This document shows, in pieces, positions 9,801 through 24,300 of a DNA stretch of 64,000 nt. This DNA comes from Semisulcospira habei (lineage: Eukaryota > Mollusca > Gastropoda > Semisulcospiridae), in the NCBI GenBank assembly GCA_036245525.1, contig BTPG01000007.1, positions 119,709,631 to 119,773,630 of the forward strand, given 5' to 3'. The number at the start of each line of letters is the position of its first letter. The stretch's first letter is position 1. The notes under the pieces were generated by a model. The model saw only the letters and a program-made list of their open reading frames with translations, did no database searches and was not told where the DNA came from. A program made the translations under genes and the position numbers.

Positions 9801-12800
9801 ATTGTTTCTTGTGCCAGTAAGTTCATTATTGTTACTTTGCTATTCAGCATCACTACATTTACCGAATCCCAATGCCATTAAAATAAGATGTCTAAGTATG
9901 TTTTCCGGTGTTTGATGTAACCTGAAGCTTCACATAGTTACTTTAGCATCTCGTTATACAAAACTATGCACATGATAAAGGATTTTAACTATTTTTAATA
10001 GTTGGTCTCTCTTAGCATGCTTTTCTAGACTACAGAATCATGATTCAATCCAAACTTATCTTTCATTTCATATGAGAGTTCACTAATTTCTAAGATGAAG
10101 AAAGTTGGTTTCCATGTTACATCAACTACCATTTTTAAAACATATGGTCCTGAGCAACTGCAAAAGTCTCAATTTTCAAAATGTGCTTCAGCATCACTAC
10201 ATTTATGGAATTCTGATGCTGTTAAAATAAGACATCTAAGTATGTTTTCTTTGGTTTGATGTAACCTCAAGATTCAGATCGTTACTTTGGCATCTCGTTA
10301 TACAAAACTATGCACATAATTAAGGATTTTCACTATTTTTAAGGTTTGGTCTCTCATATCATGCTTTTCTAGACTACAGAGTCATGATTCCCTGCAAACT
10401 TATCTTTCATTTCATATAAGAGTTCACTAATTTCTAAGATGAAGAAAGTTGGTTTCCATGTTACATCAACTACCATTTTTAAAACATATGGTCCTGAGCA
10501 ATTGCAAAAGTCTCTATTTTCAAAATGTTCTTGTCAGTGAATTTGCTGCATGTTACTTATGTTGTTTCACTACATAGAAATGATCTACATATCTTAAATC
10601 TTCTTGTGGGTAAACTAAATGAGCTGCCGAGCGACTTTTCATTTTCACTAAGTGCTTGGCACAAGCTTGCTTCCAAAACTGTCATTATTATGCTTTTTTT
10701 TTGTTGGGTGGTTTGTCTTGAAGTGTTTCTAAAACAAAATAAACTGTCTTGTTTGATCCTGCCTTTCATTTTTGTACAGTATTTCCATTTATTTGGTTTC
10801 CGTGTTACATCAAACAAATTTCGTACCACGTAACTTTACCATCCACATCCATGCAAACACATTTATATATTATCTTTTTTTTGTCATAACATCATACTTT
10901 GGGCATGCATCTCCAAGAAAAATGATAAAAATAAGTATCCCATTGAGTTTGTTTTTTCATGGTTGGTGTCACACTTTTGCTGCACAGCTTTGTAGAGTGA
11001 CCCACCTACTGTGAGGTCATTTCTTCACTCGGGGAGTGAGCGACCAGTGCCCAGACACCCGGGTCAGCAGGGACTGCGCTACGGAGCGAGTCCATGGTAC
11101 GAGAAACGGGACGACTCGGACGTGTGCGACAAAAGACCTACATGCCTAGACGTGAGAGGACAGAACGTTACCAAGCGAGAACACCAGTAAAACAGGTTGG
11201 ATTGTGAGAGACAATTACCTAGCTTGGCGTTTACATTGTGTATGTGTATGCGGTGTTGAAGTGCTTGTAGTGAGAAGGGGTGGTGTACATAATCTTTTGA
11301 GTGTTCTTTTATTGCTTATTTTTAATAAAGGCCAATATTAGAAAGAGAGCTAGTGTGTTGAGTTTTACCGCGTGAATGCGCCCAACTGAGTCAGTGGCGG
11401 TGTATGCGTCTGTTGTGCGAGTCTGTACGTGCGACTGGGGCAGTCTGTGTGGTGTCTTACAAGGCGCCAAACCAATCTGGCACTACCCCTGAACTACATA
11501 TATCATGGCCAATTCATCTCCTGCTCTGGTGTCCAAATGGGTGAAAGTGTTAAAACACCAACCAAAGAAAAATACAACAAAACCAAAACTAATACACAAA
11601 ACAAAAATAATGCAGAAACAAGACACACTGAAAGTGAAAGAACAAACATAATTCTTGTTCAGCACACACTTATTCTTGTTAGCAGCTATCATCCTGACCG
11701 GCAATGAAATGCTGTGTAGTTTGCTTAACCCTTTTAGCCCCAACACCCTACAGCAGGAGATTGACTGACCATGATAATTCAAGGGTAGTGCCAGATTACC
11801 ATGGCACTACCCTTGAATTATCATGTCAATCCACCTCCTGCAATTGGTACATCGTCAAGTAACACTTTCAAAATTTGGGAAATGCACCCATGGGGCTAAA
11901 AATCTGCAAATATAACAAGAAGCATCCAAAAGAGTTTTTTTTTTAATTAAATTCAGAGTATCACTGTGCTTCAGCACAGTAGACTCTGTTTAAGTTGCAC
12001 AGTTGGTAGAAACACAGCAAAAACCATGCCTAATGTGTGCCCCACAACCTGTCGCCATCCGTGTGCGCTTTCAACATCTCCGTGCAGCTAAGACCTTTGC
12101 CAAAGATGCTGAGCTACAGCATCTATGCCTTTATCGTTGGGCTCAGCCACAGCAGTGACCTGTAGAATGGAGAATAGACAAGACGCGCAATATTTTCAAT
12201 GGTAATTTCTACAAAATGCCTCTGCCAGCTTTTACAATTGAGGAAGCTACATTTTTGTGCAAGAAAATGCTGCGGCAGAGGAAACGTTTGGCTGAAAGTA
12301 CAGATGCCTACTCGAAAACTGAAAAACATGCCTGCATTCATGGCTGTCATCTGCTACAGACTAGTCCACAGCCGCAAATACAGGGCACACTTTTCTCGAA
12401 TAGTTTTCTGTACTTTCAACAAAACGTTTCCACTGCTGCATTTTTTCTCCACAAATATAAAACTTCATCATTGTAAAAGCTGACAGAGGCATTTTGGAGA
12501 AACTGCCGGTGAAAAATTTTGCAAATGGTATCCTGTCTATTCTACAAGTCAGTGACCATGGCCGGCAGCAAAGGTTTGAGCTGCACGGAGAAGTTGACAG
12601 TTGCGTGCACAGACAGTGACAGGAAGTAGGGCACGCATTAGGCATGTTTTTTTTTGCTGTGTTTCTATCAACTCCGCAACTGTGTAACTTTAACAACCCT
12701 TTGTTTGTCAATAGCTGAATCATTGCAACAACAAACACTGCCAACATGCAAAGGGTTAACAGCAGGAAATATTTGTACCAGCACTGCTCAATTGGACCAT

Positions 12801-15323
12801 ACTGTCTGGCGATACAATGCAAGACTTTTTCAAATTATCTGACAATACACACACACATAAAGCAAAAGTGGGGCAAGCAACGCAGTCAAGCATGACCCAA
12901 GTGCAAATAAAGCCCTCCATATCTAAAACAAAGCCCTCCATGTCATGAGATGAGATCTCACAAAGAATGAATAAAATGAAACCTCTGATGCTTTTAGGCA
13001 TATGTACTCATGATTGAAAGTTGGCAGTTGTGAAAACACACGGATGCACTTTTGTGGCTTCTCCTGCAATCTGTGTTTTGATATTTCGACATTTTCCCAA
13101 TGTATTTTTACATATGGCAATAAAATTCCATCTTATCTCATAGATGCATGGGGGAAAGTTGGCAATGAACTCTCCAAGGGCCTCCCTGCACCTGTAGGGT
13201 GAAGACTTCTGAGGAGTGGGGTGGACCTTGCATGGGCCTTTCCCAGCACAGAGATACCACTTTGAATGAATTAACTGTGGGGTGAAGGAAACTTTTTGTT
13301 GTCATTTTCCCAGCATTTGTGCGACATTTTAGGCACATAATTTTTTTTGTTGTTTTGATGGCATTTTTCTTTATGTCTGTGCCAACTTTCACCCATATTC
13401 ATGTATGTACCTCCTACAGAATAACTTGTACCTTCAGCCCTTGAATGATAACTATAACAGCAAGAGGCAAGGATTTTCATGAGCCATGGTGGGCTCTACG
13501 GGGGCTTACGAGGATCAATGCCTCTTGCAGATGGATGTATAGTGTAACATTTAAAGCATATTACATGTATATGTATCTGCTTCTTTGACCCGATTCTACT
13601 GATGCAACTGGCATGGCCACTCATAAACTCCAGCAGCCTACAGGGGCTCACGAGGATCTATGCCTCTTGTGGATGGATGGTGTGTTAGGGCTTGAAAAGA
13701 TCCAGAATGAAAATCAGAAAATGAAGGAATGTTTTGTGTGGACAGTTCACAAGAGCATCTACACCCAAGCAGGAGTCTCAGCACGTGTCCTGAAAATATT
13801 AAAGTTATATTGCCCAGGATCAAGCATCTCAACACAGTCAGAAAACTGTCTGCAACAGATACTGCTGACAATATGTGTATGGGTCCTTTGTGTATTATCT
13901 TAGAGCTTTATCATGTAAGTACAAAGCCAAATGTCAAAATTCATCGTTTGCAGGGTGTATTGTTTTTGTACCCGAGTCACGGATTTATTGTCTGCATCGG
14001 CCTGGTTTTGAATTAATATGCATATTTATGAGCCTACGTCACAAGGCCACAGAACCCGACCGACTATCAGTGTATCGCAATACTACAGGTCACGAGGTCA
14101 TTGTTGTGTACTGATGTTCTCCGGCATCCCTTTGACATAATTTTCCACGAGAATTTAGAATAAACCTTGCATACTCGCTATGCTGTCAAAATCACAATGC
14201 GGGTTCCGCTTGACCTGCTAGTATTTACTATTAACGATCGTGCGGCATCGTCAGTGGCACGGCCGGGGGTGTGGCTTGTTCGACTCTCCGCGTAAAGCAA
14301 CTGACACAGTGTCCACAGTGCCTAGTTCGACCGTTGATCCTTTATCCCTCGGAAACACAAAACAGAACATTGGTAATTAAACCCACTTTCTGCACTGCAG
14401 TCAATTTCACATCTCACACATCGAAGTCTACATAACTGAAAGCATCACTGGAAACAACAAATGCACCATCACAGCAGAAACACTACCTCTGTGAATCCGA
14501 GTGAATCAGAGCCCGCACAGACAAAAAAAACGTGTCACAACCAGCGATATGCAACATGATTTTGACACACACCGTAGTTTTCAGATCCTTAAAATCAGCA
14601 CAAAATCTGACAACTAGCTCGTAACTATATGATAAAACAGGTTTTAAAATCTTGCGAAATCAGTAAGAGATAAATTCTACTGAAGATCAATAATTCTGAA
14701 AATCACTAGTGCTCGCGAAACTATAGGAAGATTGACAAAGACTGTAGATTACTTACTGATTCAGAAGGAAAGCGACAAATTCCGGATGGGCGGTCAAGTC
14801 AAGCTCTTGCTTTACGCGTTGCCACATGTCCATATTCCCTTGTCCGATGTCAATTCTACTTAGGGGTATCTTGTCTCTCTTCCTCTTTCTTCTCTTCCAT
14901 TTCGAGTCTGTCATTGTCGGCGCGAGTCGATGATACTTTTTTTCTTTCTCTGGTTTATCTACCATGTTGTGTCTGATTGGTAATAATTATGCAGATGACC
15001 TAAGGTCGTATAGAATAATTATGATGTCAGCTCCATCTCCTATCAGAAGCAATCTTTTCACAGTGTCCTGACACAAGATTCCGGTGGGCCTCTTTTCACT
15101 TTGAACGGACGAAAGAAAACATTGGTGGGACAATAGGGTGGTCACTGTCCAAGTGGGTATGTATACTGAAGCCCAGTAAAAGCTTTTTGCGAACTGAAGC
15201 CTTCAAAAAGTTCACTTGTGCCCCTTCAATACCTTAAGATGCAAAACTGTGTGATATGGTATATTTTCAATATATTTCTTGCTTCTGAGGGGGTGGGGAA
15301 AGGAGGAGGAGGGGGGGCGGGGT

Positions 15324-15354
<31 letters not shown>

Positions 15355-18300
15355 AACTGCAGCAGAAATAGCTCAATTTCAAGCCCTGTGTGTGGTAAGG
15401 TGCAAAGCGTGTCTCTACCTGCTGTCCACCCTGAACTTGTTTCTGCTGCAACTGTCGCACCTTCAGCGCCTGAATCTGCTCACTGGTCATTGTGCGCAGT
15501 AGGCCCGCTTGCTTTTGCGTCTAAAAACAAGAAAATGTGTGCCTTTGCTCACAAAGAAGGTGTGTGTGCTAAATGAATGGGCCGTTCATATTCAACTAAT
15601 TAAACTTTCATCACAATAAAAGTTCCAAACGGACCCTTCACATTTTCAAATAATCAGGTTTTAAAGTATGGCATCATAAAAGTCTCGATGAAATTTCAGA
15701 ATCAAAGCCATGTCATTTAATTAATAACTTTCAGATTTTTTTTTTAAAAACTCATTAAGTTTTTACAGACCATTCAAGGAAGCTGGAGTACTAATCCACT
15801 TGTGGAAAACTAAGAAATTTATGTTTCTAAGAGCAAAATTAGAGCAGTTTCAGGACTGAAACAGTTTACAACAGAAAATAGAATGTACATACAGTAGTAA
15901 CTTTAAATGAACTACAATGAATAATGCTGGATAGCAAAGCTGAACTGACAGCAACAATACAAGGTACATGTGCATTACAACTTGAAGCAGGAAATGAACG
16001 CAATATATATTAACTTCTACATCTACGAACACACACACATCCTTCACACCTAAAATGAATTTTCGTGACCTTGGGAAGTTGTCCATATGGACTGTATACC
16101 AGCTGTAGGGAGGTCGAACAGCCATGAACGTTCAAGGGTAGTGTCATATCAGCTGCCTACAATCAGCCAGAAGTCTTAAATGTGGCGGCAGATTAGCATG
16201 GTGCCTGGACTGGCCATTACAGTTCAAGAATGGTGCCAGTTTAGCTTGGAACACTTGATCAGCTAAGATGGTTCACATGTAGCTTTGACTGGCCACGATA
16301 AATCAAAGGGTAGTGCCAAATTAGCTTGGCGCCTTTCAAGGTGCCACCCTAATCTGGCTCTACCCTTGAACTATCAGTTGATCCATCTCTTGCTGTGGTG
16401 TCTTAAAAGCGTGAATAAACTCTTTCAGACACACGATATAATGACTTTATGCAGCTTCAATAAAGACTGTGAATGAGCCATGGCAGGGCATAGATCCTCA
16501 CGAGCCCCCGCAATTGCGGGGGCTCATGAGGATCTTTGCCTCTTGCTCAGTCACAAACTAGCATGGTTAATCAAACACAGTGTTTACAGGTGAATGTGAC
16601 GAGTTTATACTTACAGCAAAGCTGAGTTTCTGAGCGCGCAGCTGCTGAGGCTGTGTGGCGGACTGCGGGCTCTGCGTACGCACGATGGGACGCAGCAAGT
16701 TGATCTGCTGGTGGGTCAGGTTTTTAGCTGCCAGGTGCTGAACTGCGGATGTAAAAATCACACCTGGGACTTAATGCACTTCAGTCATATTGCCAGTTGT
16801 GTGTGAGTGACGAACCCTTTCAGCGCCAACACCCTACAGCAGGATATTGATTGACCATGATAATTCAAGGGTAGCGCCAGATTAGCTTGGCACCTTCAGG
16901 CGCCAAGCTAATCTGGCACCACCATAGAATTATCATGGTCAATCCACCTCCTGCAAGTGGTACATAGTCGTTAAGTAACACTTACAAAATTTGGGAAATG
17001 CGCCCATTGCGCTAAAAGGGTTAATCATACATGTATTACAATCAACTTGCAAGACACTATTATTTACAAGCAATGGTACAAAAAAGTAGAGGTGTGTGTG
17101 GGTGACTGATCCATACTGATGAGCTCAAGAAATGTGACATCATTCAAATCATTGGAAACACAAAGTGTTTCCGATGACTTGAATAATGTCACATTTTCTT
17201 TTATTATTAACATATTTTTCAGTGCATCCTAATAAAAACAACTTAAAAATTCAAAACAGTTTACTGTTTTGAAAAAAAAAGAAAAAAAGAACAGAAATTT
17301 ATAGCACGACAGAGTAAGCACTCAAAAAGATTTTTCAGAGGCTACTATCACAATTTAAAAAAAATAAATGTTGCCTTTGCAGTATCCACAATCTAGATCT
17401 GTTTAATACAACTGCTGAAAGCACTACTCCATGCACAAATCTCACATTTTCACCAAAAAACCAACAAACTATTAATACACAATTTTCTTTTTAACAAAGA
17501 AAAAACTACTTCCTGTGATGGCCGAGGCGCCAAACACATACATACACCATACATGAAGTTAGCATTTGACATGTGCCACATAATACGTGGCATGTCTCAA
17601 ACGCTTCATTTGTTGTGTGCCTGTATGCAGCACATCTTGAATGAGTTACGAGTTACCTACCTCCTGCCATGGCCGCAATTTTCTGGGTGTTTGCTAGCTG
17701 GGCGGTGAGGTTTGCAGAGGCAGAGGCAGTGGGTTGGAGAGTGGCGCGGGCCTGAGCCTGTATTGCTGCCTGGGCAGCGACTGCCACATTACCAGCCACA
17801 GTGGTGATCTCATGCACGGCCACTGACCTCTGTCCTCGCATACCAGCCAGGCTTCCAGTCACTGCCTGTGAAGAGAAAATTATCAACAGCTATTATTAAA
17901 TGTCACTGCAACAACTAAGAGATGGATCTGCCAGGATACTGCTAGTTTGCTCAAGTATCTATCAATGTGACACAGCCTAAACCATTTCAATAGTTCAATG
18001 CAAAGGACACTGACCAGAAAAAAGAAAAGAGAAAAACAAAAACAAATCCATCCGTTAAAAACCATCCATCCATACAACAGTGATGAAATGACAAACATAC
18101 CACAATGCTGCCTGTGGCTGGCAAGGTGCGAGCAATGGAAACAGCCGTCATTCCCTGCCCCACTGCCATCTTGGGTGCTGGACCCGTCTGCTGAAAACGA
18201 GTCCACTACAACATGACCTAAGCAATGCACTGTCAGACCAATATGAGCCTGTGCCAAAAGGTGCTAAGTGGAACAGTATCGATGTTTGACCACTTATGTA

Positions 18301-21300
18301 ACTAAATATACAAAACCCTACTTAAATTTGTTATGAATATCTGAAAAGAGTGTATTCTGAAGAGATAGTTATGATATTATTGTGTTGATAACTACACACT
18401 ACAACAAAATAAATGTTTTAAAAGTCTGAGGAGCAATGAAAATCAATGCTTCCGAAAGTGGAACACTTCCAGGTGCCTGACAAAAACCCCTGCCCTACAA
18501 AATCTGTATGTCACAGACAGATATTTTTCTATAATATGTTTAAATAGTTTCTTTTTTTAGTGATTCTGCAAAGAAACACTTTGAAAACGTATTGTTGCTT
18601 GTAAAAAACGAACTTAAAAAATGCATATGTCCAGTGCTACCAGTTCAGATTACTTTTTCATTTCACTGTGCCGGCAAAAAAGATCATCTGCTAACACACT
18701 GGTTTTGTCAGCGGCGTTTGTTGGTAGAAACAGCTGCAAATATCAATCAGTGTTAACAGTAATCAGACTTTTCGGTGAAAATCGTTCATGACATTGACTT
18801 ATTGATCTCAGAGTGTGTGGCACTATAATTTTGTCAAACTGTTGCGATTGACATTTTGCTTATATTGGAGGCATTTCACTGTGTTTTCGCATGATCATTT
18901 TCTCGGGGCACCTTTTGGCACAGGCTCATTTAAACAATATCAAGAAAGGCAAAGCAATTATGGCTCACGTGTATGACCGATCCACATGTCTGACAATAAG
19001 GTTGGCTTCTACACTAACAAAATCCATTTTTCTCAAAATGTAATCAGTTTTCACACATCTGTGAAACCTCCATGACCCTTGCCCTTTGCAATGAGTCGAC
19101 TAAATTAGGATACATAGGAAGGTCTTATTATCAGCTACCTTTGTGCCAAATTTGATTGAAAAGTTTGCAAAAATGTTCATAATAACTACAATTATTGGAA
19201 TTTTATACACATTTGTTGACCTCTTATGACCCTTGACCTTGTCCTAGGGGTCATCCAAATTATTATGCATAAATAGGTCTTACCATCAGGTATCTCTGCA
19301 GCAAGTTTGGGGGTTTGGAGTTGTGAATAGTAATTGAGAGAAAAACATTTCTTGTCAAAATATGGCTATTTTTTTACCTATCTCCTGAGCTCGTGACCGT
19401 TGTCCTTTCCGAGGGGTCATCTAAATTAGTATGCATCGATAAGTCTTACCATCAGGCATCTCTGTAGCAAGTTTGGGTTTGAAGTTGTGAATAGTATTTG
19501 AAAAAAAACAAACATCATTTGTCAAAATATGGCTATTTTGGACCTATTTCTTGAGCTCTTGTGACCCTTGACCTTTCCGAGGGATCAACCAAATTAGTAT
19601 GCATAGAAAGGTCTTTCCATCAGGTATCTTTGTACTAAGATTGAATTTGAAGCTGCGAATAGTATTTGAGAAAAATTAATTTTTCTCTAAAATATATTTT
19701 TTCGAAAAATACTTACCGATGACATGACTTTGTGGAAGTGTCTACTACTTGCTCAATTTTAGCCTAAGAACCCGTTGTGTTACAACACAACCCGGGAGGC
19801 ACTCGGGGAACCCCCAGAGGGGCCAAGAGATGTCTTCCGTCCCTGCCCTACCGGTTCCGGGTCACGTGGTAGCCCAACCAGTCGGAATACTTAGCTCGCT
19901 AGTGGCAAGCGGGGCAGGTCGATTCCGTCTTCCAGCCCACAGCCGCCATGATGTCTTTGACAGTGCAGTTCCAGTCGAACGCGACGCTCGTGGCCATGGC
20001 TCGTACCTCGTGTGCACGTATGTGAAGTCTCTTTGCTCCCTGCGGGGAGAGGTCCTGGTAGGCGGACCGTATAACCCAGTGCAGCCAGGAAGATATCGTC
20101 TGGGCTGTTATGTCAGACCTGCTGAGTTTCAAAGGTAGGAAGAGGCGTGTGCATCCTCTCCGGACGACCTTGGATCATCGCAGGTAAATGCGAAAGGCGC
20201 GCACCGGATCTTGTTGCCTGGTCTCCTGGGGAAAGCTGACGTTTCTCAGTGGCCGCAAGGTTATCACCTGTGGTGCGGACAGCGGAGACCTAGTCTTGGC
20301 AAGGAAGGCAGGGTCCGTGAGGAGCTGAAATGACCCATCCGCTCTGAACTGCAGGCAGGCAGGGCGTGCTGAAAGCGCGTGTAGCTCGCTAACTCGGGCC
20401 GCGGTGGCAAGGGCCAACAGGAAGCATGTCTTATGAGTCACGTCCGCAAGTCGGGCTAAGGGCAGCAGTTCGAACCTGGCAGAGTTAAGTCACGTCAGGA
20501 ATGAGCGAGCAGGGCACTGGTCGCTGCAGGCCAAAGTGAGTCATAAGATCGGAGAGGTCTTTGCAGTCGCCAGGATTCGGGCGGCCGAGGTGCCGATAAG
20601 TGTCAGCAATCATAGACAAGTACCCCCCCTGATGGTGATAGGGGCCAACCCTTGGTCTCCAAAGAGCCAGAGGAAGAAGTCCGCGAGCTGGGGATTCGTC
20701 AGTTCGGGGGTGTTAACCTCACAACGTGGTTGCTCGAGCCTCGCACTGGGGAGGTGAGCGCCAGCAGGGTGGTCATAGCGAGGATCAGGAGGTCGGTGGT
20801 CCCCGACCTGGTCCATCAGAAAGGCGCCACCAGGAACAGTATCGTGTTGCGCCCTCAGAGCTTGAGCAGAACCTTGGGACTAGCACCATCGGCATGTTAG
20901 GCCCGGCGACCAGGCCGTCCCAGGGAATGGAGAGAGCGTCCACTGCCCAGGCCAGGGAACTGGAAGTGGAGAGACGAAGAGGGAGCTTCAGATTCCAACT
21001 CAAGGCGAAGAGGTCGACCATAGGTGACTCCCCGGCTGCGCCGATCAACCGAAGATGTCTGGAAGCAGCGACCATACGGTAAGCAGTAGCTGACCGCGAC
21101 GGTAGAGGAAGTCGGTTCGGACCTTCCGATGACCCGGGATGAGGCGCGCGAAGAGTGATATCCCGGTCCTCGCACTAGCGAAGCGCCTGGTGGAGAAGGA
21201 AGCAGAGGGGGGGGGGGGGGGGGGAAACAGGTCCCGCCTCGCTTCTGGAAGTAGGCGACGACCGTGGAGTTGTCGGACCATACTAGAGGCTCCTAAGGTC

Positions 21301-24300
21301 GAAGGCGAAGTTCCCCCAGAAGGAGGGCTTGCCCGACCGCCTTCAGTTCCCACCAGTTGATGTGTCGGGGTGACAACTCTCCGGATCACAGGCCGGAGGT
21401 AGTCTCGAATGACAGGAGGCGAGCTCCCCAACCAGAGAGGCTCGCGTCGACGCACAAGAGAGGGAGGGGCGGCAAGAACCGCGGCACTCATGTCGTAAGC
21501 CAGGATGGATCTGCGCAGCTCAGTAGGTGAAGACAGGACAAGGCTGAGACCGGGACCGGAGCGTCGAGGTCAGCCATCGAAGGACGCCCGAGCTGTAGGA
21601 GGCGCCGTTGCAGGGGGCCGAGCGTAGAGACGTCTCAAGGAAACTAGATCCGCCGCTGCGTACATCAGTCCCAGAAGCTGCAGCTAAAGCCTGGCAGAAG
21701 CGTAGACGTCTGAGAAACTGCCGTTCTAAGTTCGCCAACTTCTGGAAGCGTTTCTCCGGGATCCGGCCGATGTGCGGAGCTCCATACCCGGGCGCACGAA
21801 GTGACACGCTGGGACGAGATAGGACTAGCCGAAGGTGGTGAAGGAGCCCCGAACTTCGAAGAGGCGGAGAAGGGCATCCCGGTCCTCCATCAGGGCCGAC
21901 TCGGAACGGTTCCACAAGAGCAGGACGTCCAAGTAGTCCAAGGAGAGATTCGTGGACGTACGACGGGCTCTGGTTACCGCAGCATCCAAACCGAGAACTC
22001 CCAAGGGCTTAAGTCGAGGCCGAAGGGAAGGGCGCGCAACTGGTGGACCCCTCTCTGGAAGGCGAACGTAGTAATGCCTGGAGGCTGGGTGTAAGCAACG
22101 TGAAGTCATGCATCCGAGGTCCGGGCTGACAGCAAGTCGATCGGCTGCATGGCGGAGCGAAGGCCCGGGCGGTCTCCAAGCGGAAGGATGGAGCACGACG
22201 AACTTGTGAAGCGCTGAGAGGTCTAAGACTGGGCGCCACCTGCCGCCAGGATCGGGAGCCACGACGAGCCGGCTGTAGAACGCAGGGGAGTCGTGTCGCA
22301 TAACCAACTCCGCGGTCGCTGCAGCAGCAAGGCGGCTACTTCGGCGCTGAGGGCCTCGTATCAGGGCTTTTTCTTCTCTTTCCAACAGCACTTGGTGTTC
22401 CCAGGCGGTCAACCATCCAAGTACTAACCGAGCCCGCCGTTGCCTAACTTCGGATCAGATGAGAACGGGTGTATTCAACGAGGTATGGCCGTTGGCTTGT
22501 CTGACGGCACTGCCGTCCCCAAGGAGAGCGGGGCAGGGAACCGAGACCGAAGAAGATGAGGAGTCCATCGGCGATCGTTGAAGGAATCCACAGGCCGTCC
22601 GGTAGAAGCGCTCGCCACACGTCGCTGTGAAGCGCTAGCCTCCCGCCGACAGAAGACCCGGAAGAGGTCGGCGGAGGACGAGACAGGCTGTCACTGGGCC
22701 CTACCCGCCCGGGACGCCGGACGGGTCTGGGCCAGGACCGAGCAGGGGGCGCAGGGGCGGTGCCTGAAGAAGGGTGGGCGTGGGGAGAGGCCGGAGGTCT
22801 GGGGGGGGGGGGGGGGGGGGGAGTCGTCCACCTCTGGTAGAGGGACGACGGCTGGGTCTGGAAGTCCACACAGAGCGACCCGGAGCCTTGCGGGGGATTC
22901 AAAAGGGAGCTGTAGCCGGGCGGCTGGGCCAGGAGTCCTTATTCGCCTCCTTGACCGCAAGCCAGGCGGGGCCAACAGGAGCTCTCCTCCGAGGGGAACT
23001 TGACGAAGCTGTGTCTTGACGTTGACCGGAATGGGGCATAGGCGAAGTACCGCATCCCGTCTCAACAAATCACAGTTAAGGGCCGCAGCCATCGCGTTGA
23101 CGGAAGCGTGGTGAAGGTCCCCAAACAGCGAAGACAACGAAGGATGCCAGGCGTCTTCTAGTCGACGAATGATGGCTTGCATCGCTAGGTCCAGGAAACC
23201 CACTTCAGTGAGGGCGTTCGCGCGAGTGTCGCTATCTGATCCACGCCAGGGGGAAGAGTCTGTCGCAGGGTAGCACCAGCAAAAGCCGCCGCCGCGGGGA
23301 CCAATTTAGGCAGGGGGCAAGAAAAACTCTGCGAGTGTCCCGCGTACCAGGATTGTCGGCCACCTGGAGTCTGAAAGGAAACTGGCGGAACCGCAATGAC
23401 CCTGTGAGAGATGAGCGGAGAAGCTTCGCAATGTCCTATAAACCTGGTGACTGGGCAGAGACTTAACAGCTTGCCCTGACGATCAGCATCGACGGAGGCG
23501 GAAGCCTTCCTCTTGAGCGGGGGTGAAGGAGGACAACGATCCGCTGGAAGGCAGTCTGCAATGATGCGCGCCGCTTTATCCAGTGCCCGCGGAGTCTCCA
23601 ACCTGTGTCCCACGGCCGACGGTTGTAGTTCCTCCTCGTCAGGCGAGAGAACAGCCAGGTCTGGGCTGGTCTCACGAAGGAGGGCTGAAACTGACTCCGC
23701 TGGGTACAAGCTGAGGGCGTCGTCTTCAGTCGGCACAGCGCAGGGGCTGCGTCTATCACTTGCTGAGTAGTGAGAAACTCCGCACTGTGATCCCGGGCGC
23801 CGGTCATAGCCCTAACGAGCTTCTCCCCGGCGGGTGCAGCCGAGGGCGCCGCAGCGAAGAACGATCTCGCGATGAGCGAGATGCACGACGGGAGACGCTA
23901 CGCTGTCTGGAGCGGTAGCGGCGATGCGAAGACACCGAACGTCGGCACCGGCGCGACGCTGAACTGCGGGACGAGTCGTACCTAGCCCGAGCACGAGGGG
24001 TTCGGCTAGATTGATTGATTGATTGTACATTGCTTAACGTCCCGACAGCAACAAGGCTTTCTCAGGACGTGCCTGCACTGCTTGTGAAAAAAACCCTAAA
24101 CAGAACATTGAATGTATGTCGCCAGCCGGTCAAATACATTAAATAAACCTAACACATGGGGCCTAAATAAAGCTAAGACCATTTAGCAACACACATCCAA
24201 TATCAAGAGCTACAGGCAGTGCAGACAGCAGGGAGAGTTTTAAAAAGGCAAATACAGGTGAATGGACAAAGGGTAGACAGAAACACATGCCCCAGAATAG

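Larger units (their letters stand above)
7378..11460. mobile_element. Unclassified 4.1-kb insertion splitting a family-B hairpin
   Basis: A family-B left arm (7352-7377, ...CAAGGGTAGTGCCAGATG) is separated from its right arm (11461-11522, AGGCGCCAAACCAATCTGGC...) by 4.1 kb. The insert has no recognisable protein. It carries a SINE (7934-8312), a 344-bp tandem duplication, a late AATAAA (11323-11334 region) and ends in TGTCTTACA. TG...CA ends hint at an LTR-type or other non-autonomous element, but I found no terminal repeat pair. Both boundaries are approximate. Confidence 0.55.

Noticed and set aside
7378..11460. LTR retrotransposon
   Set aside because: TG...CA ends are suggestive, but I found no terminal direct repeat, primer-binding site or pol fragment.
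12199..12822. Overlapping ORFs on both strands at 12.2-12.8 kb
   Set aside because: The foldback symmetry makes mirrored frames; no recognised protein and many differences between arms.
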